From CAYGZL01 sp964354345 (GTDB lineage: Bacteria; Chloroflexota; Anaerolineae; Anaerolineales; UBA4823), in NCBI GenBank assembly GCA_964354345.1, contig CAYGZL010000170.1, forward strand, positions 119,049-183,048: a stretch of 64,000 nucleotides of DNA. Reading direction: 5' to 3'. Under the pieces are notes generated by a model. It saw only the letters and a program-made list of their open reading frames with translations, did not search any database and was not told the DNA's origin. Numbering within the stretch: position 1 is the stretch's first letter; each line of letters opens with the position of its first letter. Made by a program: the position numbers and the translations under genes. This document shows, in pieces, positions 8,557 through 16,871 of the stretch.

Positions 8557-8630
8557 ACCCGTGCGGGTCATTAGTCCCGGCGGGTAGGTAAACCCGGCAG
8601 GTCGGTAGTTCTTCCGGTAGAAGCGTAGTT
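8544..8630 (+). repeat. Degenerate tandem array of 17-18 bp palindromic units
   Basis: Four to five imperfect units of the type CCCGGCGGGTCGATAGA run head to tail from the 3' end of the CMP-sugar synthetase gene into the intergenic space. The first includes the perfect hairpin GGGTC-GATA-GACCC (8547-8560), which contains the stop codon. A 20-base segment at 8546-8565 matches 16 of 20 bases at 34049-34068 inside the wzt-like gene. Confidence 0.6.
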
Positions 8631-8656
8631 TCGACACCCCAGCTAAACCAGCCAAC

Positions 8657-8682
8657 ATCCAATATCTACTATCTAATATCTC
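8657..8682 (+). repeat. CCAATATC-type low-complexity repeat, intergenic
   Basis: Three near-copies of the (A)ATATCT unit (CCAATATCTACTATCTAATATC) lie just ahead of the dehydrogenase start, where a ribosome-binding site would be expected. No clear Shine-Dalgarno sequence is seen there. Confidence 0.6.
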
Positions 8683-8694
8683 ATATAATACCCT

Positions 8695-9654
8695 ATGTCA
8701 ACTGTCCTAATATCTGCTCCCTATGTTGTCCCAATTATTGATCGTTTCCGACCGGTGCTGGAAGGTCATGGCCTTAAATTGATCATTGTGCCAGTGCAGG
8801 AGCGTCTGTCAGAAGAAGAGCTCTTGAAATACGCCGGTCAGGTAGATGGCGTCCTATGCGGCGACGACCGCTTCACAGAGCGCGTTCTGGAGGCCTGTGC
8901 ACCCCGTTTGAAGGTGATTTCCAAATGGGGCACAGGGATCGATTCGATCGATCACCAGGCTGCCGCACGGTTGGGCATCCGGGTGTGTCGTACCCCGAAT
9001 GCTTTTACTTTGCCCGTCGCGGATACTGTGTTGGGTTATCTGTTGGCCTTTGTGCGCATGCAACCCTGGATGGACCGCGCGATGAAGTCCGGTGAGTGGC
9101 GAAAGCTTCCGGGTCGCACGTTGAGCGAATGTATCCTGGGCGTGGTAGGTCTTGGCAACATTGGGAAAGCAGTCATACGCCGGGCGCGCGCCTTTGGTAT
9201 GAAGATCCTGGGGACAGACATTGTCGAGATTGCTCCCGATTTCCTGGTTGAGCAGGGTGTTGATATGACCAGTCTTGAGGATCTGCTCTCGCACGCCGAT
9301 TTTGTTAGCTTGAATTGCGATCTCAACCCGACCAGTTATCATTTAATGAATACTTACAACCTGGCTCTGATGAAGCCGACGGCGGTTTTGGTTAATACCG
9401 CACGCGGTTCAGTGATTGACGAGTCGGCTTTAGTTACGGCTTTGCAGATGGGTCAGATCGCCGGCGCGGCATTGGATGTGTATGAAAACGAGCCTTTACC
9501 CGCCGATAGCCCACTGTTGAAAATGGATAATGTGATGTTAGCGCCCCACAATGCTAACTCCAGTCCGGCTGCTTGGGAGCGCGTGCATTGGAATACCATT
9601 CGTAACTTGATTGAAGGGCTGGGTATTCCTTTCAAAGTAGATATTGGTGGATAA
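8695..9654 (+). CDS. D-isomer-specific 2-hydroxyacid dehydrogenase
   Basis: NAD-dependent dehydrogenase of the phosphoglycerate dehydrogenase-like family, 319 aa. Seen: the cofactor loop GLGNIG (152-157), catalytic Arg237 in NTARGSVID, Glu266 in YENEP and His285 in APHNANSS, in the right order and spacing. It has no C-terminal ACT domain and the locus has no serine genes, so a pathway-specific 2-hydroxyacid/2-oxoacid step for glycan building is more likely than serine synthesis. It follows the CMP-sugar synthetase and precedes an SDR by a few bases. Substrate unknown. The start ATG lacks a clear ribosome-binding site. Confidence 0.85.
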   Translation: MSTVLISAPYVVPIIDRFRPVLEGHGLKLIIVPVQERLSEEELLKYAGQVDGVLCGDDRFTERVLEACAPRLKVISKWGTGIDSIDHQAAARLGIRVCRTPNAFTLPVADTVLGYLLAFVRMQPWMDRAMKSGEWRKLPGRTLSECILGVVGLGNIGKAVIRRARAFGMKILGTDIVEIAPDFLVEQGVDMTSLEDLLSHADFVSLNCDLNPTSYHLMNTYNLALMKPTAVLVNTARGSVIDESALVTALQMGQIAGAALDVYENEPLPADSPLLKMDNVMLAPHNANSSPAAWERVHWNTIRNLIEGLGIPFKVDIGG

Positions 9655-9659
9655 TTGTG

Positions 9660-10469
9660 ATGATTTCTCTTGAGCCGACGATTAAAATAAACGACTCTTC
9701 TGTCGAATTCAACCATAGCCGGGTCGTATTAATTACCGGAGCGGCGGGCGGTATCGGGCGTGCCACAGTGTGGCACTTCGCTGCTGCAGGTTGGCGGGTG
9801 ATTGGCGTCGACCGGGCTACCTTCGGCGATGGTTTCCCAGAGAACGGCTTCTTTATCCAATCGGATATTTCGATTGGTGAGAATATCGAGGTGATTTTCT
9901 CACAGGTGCGTGCATTCACTAATCAGTTGCATGCGTTGGTGAACAACGCCGCGCTACAAATTGCGAAGCCGATTCTGGAAACGAGTGTAGCAGAATGGGA
10001 TGCGGTGATGGCCTCGAACCTGCGTTCGGTATTTCTGAGCGTCAAGCTGGCGCATCCGCTCTTTACTGCGGCAGGTGGCGGAGCGATCGTCAATGTCTCC
10101 TCGGTGCATGCAGTACAGACTTCGGTCAATATCGCCGCTTATGCAGCCAGCAAAGGCGGTTTATTGGCTCTGACACGCGCTATGGCGATCGAATTTGCAC
10201 CCGACAATATCCGCGTCAACGCGATCTTACCTGGGGCAGTGGACACGCCGATGCTACGCGCCGGAATGGGGCGCGGCCATCTCGGCGGTCAAACAATCCT
10301 GGATCGGTTGGACAATCTGGCGCGTAAAACGGTGATTGGGCGGATTGGACAGCCAGAGGAGATAGCTCATGCTATTTATTTCCTGGCTGATCACGCACAA
10401 TCCTCTTACATGACTGGTCAGGCGTTAATTATTGACGGTGGAGCAACCGCGCGTTTAAGCACTGAGTAA
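9660..10469 (+). CDS. Short-chain dehydrogenase/reductase
   Basis: Classical SDR, 269 aa. Seen: TGAAGGIG (27-34) for NAD(P) binding, NNAAL in place of NNAG, the Tyr161-x-x-x-Lys165 catalytic pair in AAYAASKGG, and the C-terminal YMTGQALIIDGGA. A GTG at 9657 directly precedes the ATG used here, so either could start translation, within 6 bases of the previous stop. Such SDRs beside CMP-sugar synthetases include PtmA of Campylobacter legionaminate loci. That parallel is suggestive only. Confidence 0.85.
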   Translation: MISLEPTIKINDSSVEFNHSRVVLITGAAGGIGRATVWHFAAAGWRVIGVDRATFGDGFPENGFFIQSDISIGENIEVIFSQVRAFTNQLHALVNNAALQIAKPILETSVAEWDAVMASNLRSVFLSVKLAHPLFTAAGGGAIVNVSSVHAVQTSVNIAAYAASKGGLLALTRAMAIEFAPDNIRVNAILPGAVDTPMLRAGMGRGHLGGQTILDRLDNLARKTVIGRIGQPEEIAHAIYFLADHAQSSYMTGQALIIDGGATARLSTE

Positions 10470-10473
10470 ATTA

Positions 10474-11289
10474 ATGGCCACCCCTAAAGAGACTCTCAAA
10501 AAGAAGATCCCCGAACCGCTGTGGCGCTTCGCCAGTGAGGCGCGTTACAGCCTGCTACGCGCCGCCCAATGGCCATTGGCGACCCTGCACCCCTGGCGCC
10601 GCGATAGTATTCGCCAATTGGTTGACTTGAAGGATCGCTATCTCGGTCAGCGTTGTTTCATCATAGGTAACGGCCCCAGCTTGAAACAAACAGACTTAAC
10701 GCGCCTGCGAGGGGAATACACTTTTGGGATGAACCGTATCTACCTGATGTTTCCAGAGTTGGGTTTTCCCACCAGTTACTATCTATGTATCAATAGCCTG
10801 GTTATCGAACAGTGTGCTGAAGAAATCCGCGCTTTACCAATCCCTAAGTTCCTTTCGTGGCGCTCGCGCCGTCTGATCCAACCAACTGCTGACACAGTTT
10901 TTCTCCATACGACTTATTCCGGACCAAAGTTTGCCCGTGATGCACGTGTCCGGTTGTGGGAAGGAGCGACAGTGACTTTTGTAGCGCTGCAGTTGGCTTA
11001 TCATATGGGTTTTGAAAAAGTAATCTTGATCGGGGTTGATCACAACTACAACACCCAAGGGAAACCCAATACCACCATCACTTCGCAAGGTAGTGACCCG
11101 AATCATTTCCACGCCGGCTATTTCGGTAAAGGGTTCCGCTGGCAACTGCCTGACCTGGAAACTTCAGAGCGTTCATACCAAATGGCTCGCCAGGCTTATG
11201 AAGCTGCTGGTCGTCAGGTGGTTGACGCCACGGTTGGCGGCAAGTTGGTGATCTTTCCAAAGGTTGCTTATGAAGATTTATGGAAATGA
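10474..11289 (+). CDS. DUF115 (MptE-like/Maf-related) protein
   Basis: A 271-aa protein of the DUF115 family. Seen: RCFIIGNGPSLKQTD (60-74), the nucleotide-binding-like glycine motif typical of the family, then FGMNRIYLMF, and VILIGVDHNYN (about 183-193) with a His/Asp-rich follow-on DPNHFHAGYFGKGF. Related domains occur in Maf proteins, which transfer nonulosonic acids to flagellin, and in 6-hydroxymethylpterin diphosphokinase. Beside a CMP-sugar synthetase a glycan-transfer role is plausible but unproven. Its TGA overlaps the ATG at 11286. Confidence 0.68.
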   Translation: MATPKETLKKKIPEPLWRFASEARYSLLRAAQWPLATLHPWRRDSIRQLVDLKDRYLGQRCFIIGNGPSLKQTDLTRLRGEYTFGMNRIYLMFPELGFPTSYYLCINSLVIEQCAEEIRALPIPKFLSWRSRRLIQPTADTVFLHTTYSGPKFARDARVRLWEGATVTFVALQLAYHMGFEKVILIGVDHNYNTQGKPNTTITSQGSDPNHFHAGYFGKGFRWQLPDLETSERSYQMARQAYEAAGRQVVDATVGGKLVIFPKVAYEDLWK

Positions 11290-12953
11290 CCTCTGAATCT
11301 ATCCCAGTTACTCCGGAAATTGAAAGTACCCGGAAAGCCCCATCTCCGAAACGATGGAGTGGTGTCCTTCGCTGTCGCTGGTTTTCGCCGAAAATTGTAT
11401 TCTGGCTGATTATTCTCGCCTTGCTGGGGTTGGGTCTGGGGGTTCGCCTGGTAGATGTGACAGACCAACCTTTGGATTTCCATCCCACCCGCCAATTGCG
11501 TGGGGCAATAATTGCACGCGGGATGTATTACCAACTGCTTAATAACGTGGATCCAGTAATACGTCAACGAGCGATCACTTTCTGGTATTCTACTGGTCAG
11601 TATGAGCCTTCGATCCTGGAAGCATTATCTGCGCGCACCTATCTGCTTATCGGCAGTGAGCAACTGTGGGTGCCGCGCCTCTATAGCGTGTTGTTCTGGC
11701 TGATCGGTGGGATCTTTTTGGTCGCCCTGGCGCGGCGGATGTTGTTTAGCGGTTGCGAGTCACAAGAAGACCGAGGAGATGTAGAACAGCATAGTTCAAT
11801 GCATGGATCGATATCCAAAAGGCGCCAGACCTTGCCGGGAAGAGCCGCAATTTGTATCGCGTTAGCATATTACTTGATTTTACCTTTCGCAGTACAGGCT
11901 AGCCGGGTGATTCAACCAGATCCAATGATGGTGATGTGGATTGTCATTACGGCCTATCTGTTGTATCGATGGTCTGAGCAACCAGTCTGGATATGGGCGC
12001 TCCTGGCTGGCCTGGTGGGCGGGATGGCAATCTTGACCAAAGTTGTGGCAGGATACCTGCTGGCGATTACTGCGATTGTAATTGTTTTATACACTTTAGG
12101 GATAAAGCGCTTTTGGCGTAACCCTCAGGTCTGGGTGATGGCGATCCTGATGAATGCGCCCAGCCTTGCTTATTATGTCGGTAGAGAGGGGCGCGCTTCG
12201 GATTACTTTGCTGCCTGGACGCTTTCGCTTTCGCACCTGCTCATCGAGCCTTCGTTCTATGTCCGTTGGCTGAACCTGGTCCAGGATTTAATGGGTCTGG
12301 GAGCACTGCTTTTGGGCTTGATTGGTGTCTTGATTGCCCGACCGCGGAGCCGCGCCTTGTTAGTCGGTTTGTGGCTGGGATATTTCACCTATGGGCTTTT
12401 ATCACCTTATCAGATGTATACCCATAGTTATTATCACATCCAGTTAGTCCCGATCGTGGCGCTATCGTTTGCTTCAGTCGCCGAGGTGATCTATGAGCGC
12501 CTGTCTCAACAATCTCGCCTTTGGCAGGTGCTCTCTGCCGGTATTTTGCTGGTCGGACTGGTATTTCCCAGCTGGATCTCGATCAATAATCAGACGAAGG
12601 ATAGTTATCGCAAGGAACCTGTGTATTGGCAGGAAATTGCTGCTTATTTACCAACCGATGGAAAGATCATTGCCCTCACTCAAGATTACGGCTACCGGTT
12701 GATGTATTATGGCTGGCGTAAGGTCAGCTTATGGCCGATTCGGGGTGAAATGACACTGGCCGAGTTGCGCGGGATTTCGAAGGATTTCCCGACCTTCTTT
12801 ACTAAGCGGATTGAAGGAAAAAGCTACTTTGTCATCACTGCCTTTGGGCAGTATAACGACCAGCCTGACTTAAAGACGATATTAACGGAGCAATATCCAA
12901 TTACGGCTCAAGGGGATGGTTATTTGATCTTTGACCTGGAGCATCCAAAATAG
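11286..12953 (+). CDS. GT39/ArnT-like membrane glycosyltransferase
   Basis: Polytopic GT-C protein, 555 aa, with about ten hydrophobic segments. Seen: an N-terminal helix (FWLIILALLGLGLGVRLV) followed by the outward loop DVTDQPLDFHPTRQLRGA, which carries the paired acidic residues where PMT/ArnT enzymes bind the lipid-phosphate sugar donor. A hydrophilic stretch rich in Ser/Arg near residues 155-180 interrupts the membrane part. The C-terminus is a soluble domain. It would transfer a sugar from a polyprenyl-phosphate donor outside the membrane. The start at 11286 makes an ATGA overlap with the DUF115 gene; an ATG at 11280 is also in frame. Confidence 0.72.
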   Translation: MTSESIPVTPEIESTRKAPSPKRWSGVLRCRWFSPKIVFWLIILALLGLGLGVRLVDVTDQPLDFHPTRQLRGAIIARGMYYQLLNNVDPVIRQRAITFWYSTGQYEPSILEALSARTYLLIGSEQLWVPRLYSVLFWLIGGIFLVALARRMLFSGCESQEDRGDVEQHSSMHGSISKRRQTLPGRAAICIALAYYLILPFAVQASRVIQPDPMMVMWIVITAYLLYRWSEQPVWIWALLAGLVGGMAILTKVVAGYLLAITAIVIVLYTLGIKRFWRNPQVWVMAILMNAPSLAYYVGREGRASDYFAAWTLSLSHLLIEPSFYVRWLNLVQDLMGLGALLLGLIGVLIARPRSRALLVGLWLGYFTYGLLSPYQMYTHSYYHIQLVPIVALSFASVAEVIYERLSQQSRLWQVLSAGILLVGLVFPSWISINNQTKDSYRKEPVYWQEIAAYLPTDGKIIALTQDYGYRLMYYGWRKVSLWPIRGEMTLAELRGISKDFPTFFTKRIEGKSYFVITAFGQYNDQPDLKTILTEQYPITAQGDGYLIFDLEHPK

Positions 12954-12975
12954 GGGTTGAAAGTTGTAGTCCTGC

Positions 12976-13920
12976 ATGACTTTGGTGTCGATCATCACCC
13001 CCTCTTATAACCAGGTTGAATACCTGGAACAAACTATTCACTCGGTTTTAGGTCAGGATTATCCCGCGATGGAATATTTGATCGTGGATGGGGCTTCCAG
13101 CGATGGCAGTGTTGAGTTGATACAGCGTTACGCAGAGCGATTGACCTGGTGGTGTTCGGAGCGCGATGCAGGTCAAGCGGAAGCGATCAATAAAGGCCTG
13201 ACGCGTGCGCAAGGCGAGGTAGTTGCCTGGTTGAACTCGGACGATCTTTATTTGCCTGGGGCGATAGCCGGTGCAGTTACGGCGCTACAAGCTGACCCGG
13301 AGTTGGGGATGGTATTTGGGGATGCGTACACGATTGATCCGCTGGGTCGACAATTGAAGCTGCTCAGTTTTGGGAATTGGGGGTTGGATGATTTAATTAG
13401 TTTTCGCATCATCTGCCAACCCGCGGTTTTTATGCGCCGGACAGTGCTGGAAAAAGCGGGCTACCTGGAACCCTCTTATCATTATATGCTCGATCACCAT
13501 CTGTGGATCCGGATGGCGCGCCTGGCGCCCATCCGTCATATCCCGCAGGTGTGGGCTGCCGCCCGCCAGCATCCAGCAGCTAAAAATGTCAACCAGGCGC
13601 CGGGATTTGGGCGCGAAACGTTGGCGTTATTAGAGTGGATGCAAACTCAGCCGGATCTGGCGCAGCGGATTGCGACACAACACCGCCAGGTAAGCGGAGG
13701 CGCTTATCGTTTGAATGCACGCTATCTTTTGGATGGCGGTCAGCCAGCCGCAGCGCTGAAATCTTATGCAATTGCTTTGCGCGCCAGCCCGGGTTATGCC
13801 TTGAAACATTGGCATCGAATGCTTTTTGCTGTCTTGCTTCTGGTCGGAGGCAAGCGGGTGTTCCAATTATATGAGCGCTGGCGGATCGCGAGGATGAAAA
13901 CGCGAAAGGTGATTGTGTAG
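12976..13920 (+). CDS. Family 2 glycosyltransferase
   Basis: Inverting GT-A transferase, 314 aa. Seen: VSIITPSYNQVEYLEQTI at the N-terminus, VDGASSDGS, a DXD-region NSDDLYLPGA (about 88-97), and LDHHLWIRMARLA in the acceptor part. It closely resembles the transferase at 14983-15786 in its first 100 residues, so the two probably arose by duplication and flank a sulfotransferase. The last 100 residues form a helical tail without membrane anchors. Sugar not predictable. Confidence 0.85.
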   Translation: MTLVSIITPSYNQVEYLEQTIHSVLGQDYPAMEYLIVDGASSDGSVELIQRYAERLTWWCSERDAGQAEAINKGLTRAQGEVVAWLNSDDLYLPGAIAGAVTALQADPELGMVFGDAYTIDPLGRQLKLLSFGNWGLDDLISFRIICQPAVFMRRTVLEKAGYLEPSYHYMLDHHLWIRMARLAPIRHIPQVWAAARQHPAAKNVNQAPGFGRETLALLEWMQTQPDLAQRIATQHRQVSGGAYRLNARYLLDGGQPAAALKSYAIALRASPGYALKHWHRMLFAVLLLVGGKRVFQLYERWRIARMKTRKVIV

Positions 13921-13922
13921 CT

Positions 13923-14951
13923 ATGCCAGATCAGACCCTCGGCGTCTCAACGCCCCTCCTGGTGACTGGCGCTCACCGCACCGGAACAACCTGGGTAGGG
14001 AAAATGCTGGCGGCCAGTGGAGAGGCGGCTTATATCAGCGAACCGCTCAATCACTGGCATCGTCCGGGAGTTCTACGTGCACCCACGCCCTATTGGTATA
14101 CCTATATATGCGAACAAAATGACCAAGAGTATCTAACGGGTCTGAGCGAGCTGCTCCGGTTTCGCTATCATTTGTGGGCGGAAATAAAGTCTTTACGTTT
14201 TCGACCGAAACCATTGGTCCACGATTTTGGTCGTATGCTGCGGGATTGGATGATTTTTACCACTGGTCGTCTCAGGCGCCAGCGTCCTTTGCTTAAGGAT
14301 CCCTTCGCGGTGTTCTCGATCCCCTGGTTTATCCGGCGATTCAATTGTCAGGTAATCGTCACGGTACGCCACCCGGCAGCCTTTGCCAGCAGCTTGAAAA
14401 GACTGGATTGGGACTTTGATTTTAGTAATTTGTTAAACCAACCCTTCTTAATGAGCGACTGGCTGGAACCTTACAGGTCGTTAATGGATCAACAAAATTC
14501 TGACCATCAACCTTCAAACCATATGGATCGTCGGTCGATGGCCCTGATCGAGGGAGCCAGCTTGCTCTGGCGGATCGTCTATGAGGTGGTCGAAAAGTAC
14601 CGTACAGGGTTACAGGGTGCCGCGGCACTACTGGACGATAGAATCACCGTTGTTCGTCATGAAGATTTATCGTTGGAACCCCTGCAAGGTTTTCGAGAGC
14701 TTTATGACCGGCTGGATTTGTCTTTCACAAACCGGGCACAGGCGACCATTCTTAGCTCTAGCAACTCTGAGAATCCGCAAGAGTTACCGCAATATTCTGG
14801 TGCACACAAATCGGTTCACGGGACCCGTTTGGATAGTCGCGCCAACTTGCAGAATTGGAAACGCCGCCTTTCAGCTGAGGAGATTTCACGGATACGCCAG
14901 TTAACCGAATCTGTGGCTGTGCGTTATTATCCAGATTTCACCTGGGAATAA
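13923..14951 (+). CDS. Sulfotransferase family protein
   Basis: A 342-aa sulfotransferase-fold protein different from the one at 6955. Seen: LLVTGAHRTGTTWVGKML (12-29) with the PAPS 5'-phosphosulfate loop RTGTTW, and VTVRHPAAFASSL near residue 147, the 3'-phosphate site. The middle holds a Gln/Ser/Asn-rich insertion at the site of a dispersed repeat (14503-14520). It lies between two similar family 2 glycosyltransferases, only 2 bases after the first, which suggests that it sulfates a sugar they add. Confidence 0.75.
   Translation: MPDQTLGVSTPLLVTGAHRTGTTWVGKMLAASGEAAYISEPLNHWHRPGVLRAPTPYWYTYICEQNDQEYLTGLSELLRFRYHLWAEIKSLRFRPKPLVHDFGRMLRDWMIFTTGRLRRQRPLLKDPFAVFSIPWFIRRFNCQVIVTVRHPAAFASSLKRLDWDFDFSNLLNQPFLMSDWLEPYRSLMDQQNSDHQPSNHMDRRSMALIEGASLLWRIVYEVVEKYRTGLQGAAALLDDRITVVRHEDLSLEPLQGFRELYDRLDLSFTNRAQATILSSSNSENPQELPQYSGAHKSVHGTRLDSRANLQNWKRRLSAEEISRIRQLTESVAVRYYPDFTWE
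14503..14520 (+). repeat. ACCTTCAA-type repeat, in frame within a sulfotransferase
   Basis: CCATCAACCTTCAAACC, read as DHQPSN in a hydrophilic insertion of the sulfotransferase. A short member of the dispersed family. Confidence 0.5.
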
Positions 14952-14982
14952 AGAGAATTAATATTCATAGTAGACCTTCTCG

Positions 14983-15786
14983 ATGACGAATCCTTCCCCG
15001 CTTGTCTCGGTCGTAACCCCTTCATATAACCAGGGGGAATATTTGGAAGCGACTATTCAGTCTGTGCTGAGACAAGATTATCCACATCTAGAATATCTGG
15101 TTGTTGATGGAGGATCTACGGATAACAGCCCTGAGATCATCGGACGCCATGCTCAGCAATCCGCTGACCGGTTGGTGTGGTGGTGTTCGGAGAAGGATCA
15201 GGGTCAAACAGATGCGATTAATAAAGGGTTTTCTCGCGCCAGGGGTGAAATTCTTGCCTGGTTGAACTCGGATGATACCTACCTGCCTGGTGCTATTTCG
15301 GAGGCAGTAGCCTGTTTGCATGCCCGTCCAGAAGTAGGAATGGTTTATGGGGATGCTTTATACATCGATGAAGGAGGGTTGGTTATTGGGCAGTTTCCTG
15401 CCCGGCAGACAGATTATCGGCGTCTGAGGCAAGGGTATGTGCATATCCCTCAGCAAACCGCTTTTTTTCGTACCAGTTTGTGGCGCCAGGTCGGTCCGTT
15501 GGATCCGAGCTTCTATTTCGCCATGGATTATGATCTATGGGTCAGGCTGGCGCGTCGAGCACCGCTACATTATGAGCCACGCCCGTGGGCTAATTTTCGC
15601 CTGCACGGCGCGGGTAAATCAGTCCGCGCCGATGACCAATGCTGGCCAGAAATGGTGCGGGTTCATCGTCGGGAGGGTGGGAGCTGGTTCTCGGTCCTGG
15701 TGTTCAAGGCTGCCCTCCGGCCGTTGATATATGCCTGGTTGCCGATATCTGTCCGTTTAAAAATTCGTCAATGGCTGCGCGGCTGA
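14983..15786 (+). CDS. Family 2 glycosyltransferase
   Basis: GT-A transferase, 267 aa. Seen: VSVVTPSYNQGEYLEATI, VDGGSTDNSPEII, WLNSDDTYLPGAI (DXD region) and MDYDLWVRLARRAPLHY. The first 120 residues align by eye with the gene at 12976, including WWCSExDxGQ and NKG, indicating paralogy. Its last 16 bases overlap the start of the GH43-like gene. Confidence 0.87.
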   Translation: MTNPSPLVSVVTPSYNQGEYLEATIQSVLRQDYPHLEYLVVDGGSTDNSPEIIGRHAQQSADRLVWWCSEKDQGQTDAINKGFSRARGEILAWLNSDDTYLPGAISEAVACLHARPEVGMVYGDALYIDEGGLVIGQFPARQTDYRRLRQGYVHIPQQTAFFRTSLWRQVGPLDPSFYFAMDYDLWVRLARRAPLHYEPRPWANFRLHGAGKSVRADDQCWPEMVRVHRREGGSWFSVLVFKAALRPLIYAWLPISVRLKIRQWLRG

Positions 15787-16871
15787 GTTGTCCACAACGG
15801 ATCCAGGGGATTTGGATTATCTTGCTATGTACTCTGGTTTGTTCAGAAGTCATTGCGGTTGCTTTTAATAAAGCTATCCGTGTGGAAGGTTTCCATGTTG
15901 TGAAAGCTGCAGGGATTGCCGATCCATTCCGTGGATTGGATTTCCAGAACGATGGGTTGTCCCAAGTAACTACTGTTCCGCCGTGTGCTACGCCTGGCTG
16001 GTTTCCAACAGATTTTGGGTTGAAGGATCATACAATCTTTTGGTATGATGGCTACTATTACCTGGTTTCCATCTATCTGCCTTCAGAAGATCGTTTTGCT
16101 TACGGCCGTTCAGTCGATTTATGCTCATGGGAGACACTGCCCGCCATCTTGAGTACCGGGTTGCATGGTGCACAGGACGATTATAAAATTTGGGCGCCAA
16201 GCGTGTATGTTGAAGCAGGAGTTTATTATTTATACTATACAGGGGTGAGTCAAAATTATACCCAGACGATTTTTTTGGCCATCTCGACAAATCCCGATCC
16301 ATACAGTGGGCAAGAGGCTGGTTCTTGGCAACCTCAGGAGAGCTTCTTTCAACCACAGCATATAGATATGCTCTGGCAAGCGGGTACCTGGGCTGATTGT
16401 CGTGACCCCAATGTCATTAATGTGGGCAATCTTTATTACCTGTATTACACCGGGCGAGATACTGCCGGGGGAATTATCGGCCTAGCGATAGCGACTTCGC
16501 CATACGGACCCTGGATGGATTGGGGTAGCATCCTGCCCCCCGACCCTCAGAATATGTTGGAAAGTTCGACGATCGTCCAATACAAGAATGCATTTTATCT
16601 TTTCTATCATATTCCCTACCAGCATGAAGTCTTTCGGGTAGGAGGCAGCCCGGCCGGTCCCTGGTTTACCCCCGAGACTTTTCAACCAGGCTGGGCGCAT
16701 GAAGTCTGGCAAGATACTCAGGGTGGTTGGTTTACTTCTTTTTTGACAGACTATACAGTCACGATCTCTCCCCTCACCTGGGATGATTTCGCCTCGCCGC
16801 CGCGTCCCTGGATTTCTGCAAAGCTTCAGCACCAGTTTCTACCAGTTACATTGAAAAATGTCTCACCCTAA
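15771..16871 (+). CDS. Secreted GH43-like beta-propeller protein with FLPVTLKN tail
   Basis: Exported protein of 366 aa. The ATG at 15771 gives a signal-like N-terminus (IQGIWIILLCTLVCSEVIAVA). Seen: repeated propeller-blade strands DHTIFWYDGYYYLVS, KIWAPSVYVEAGVYYLYYTG, CRDPNVINVGNLYYLYYTG and LESSTIVQYKNAFYLFY, which place Asp and Glu as in the GH43/GH32 superfamily (Asp base, Asp pKa modulator, Glu acid). The protein ends HQFLPVTLKNVSP, a short hydrophobic-basic tail like that of the amylopullulanase at 40733. Upstream start codons would lie inside the preceding gene. A glycosidase inside a synthesis locus may trim or edit the exported polymer. Substrate unknown. Confidence 0.68.
   Translation: MAARLSCPQRIQGIWIILLCTLVCSEVIAVAFNKAIRVEGFHVVKAAGIADPFRGLDFQNDGLSQVTTVPPCATPGWFPTDFGLKDHTIFWYDGYYYLVSIYLPSEDRFAYGRSVDLCSWETLPAILSTGLHGAQDDYKIWAPSVYVEAGVYYLYYTGVSQNYTQTIFLAISTNPDPYSGQEAGSWQPQESFFQPQHIDMLWQAGTWADCRDPNVINVGNLYYLYYTGRDTAGGIIGLAIATSPYGPWMDWGSILPPDPQNMLESSTIVQYKNAFYLFYHIPYQHEVFRVGGSPAGPWFTPETFQPGWAHEVWQDTQGGWFTSFLTDYTVTISPLTWDDFASPPRPWISAKLQHQFLPVTLKNVSP

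Noticed and set aside
8544..8630. Possible small CRISPR array
   Set aside because: Units are about 17 bases, degenerate and contiguous without unique spacers, and no cas genes are near.
8695..9654. serA for serine synthesis
   Set aside because: Family fits, but it lacks an ACT/regulatory domain and serB/serC, and it lies between CMP-sugar and SDR genes.
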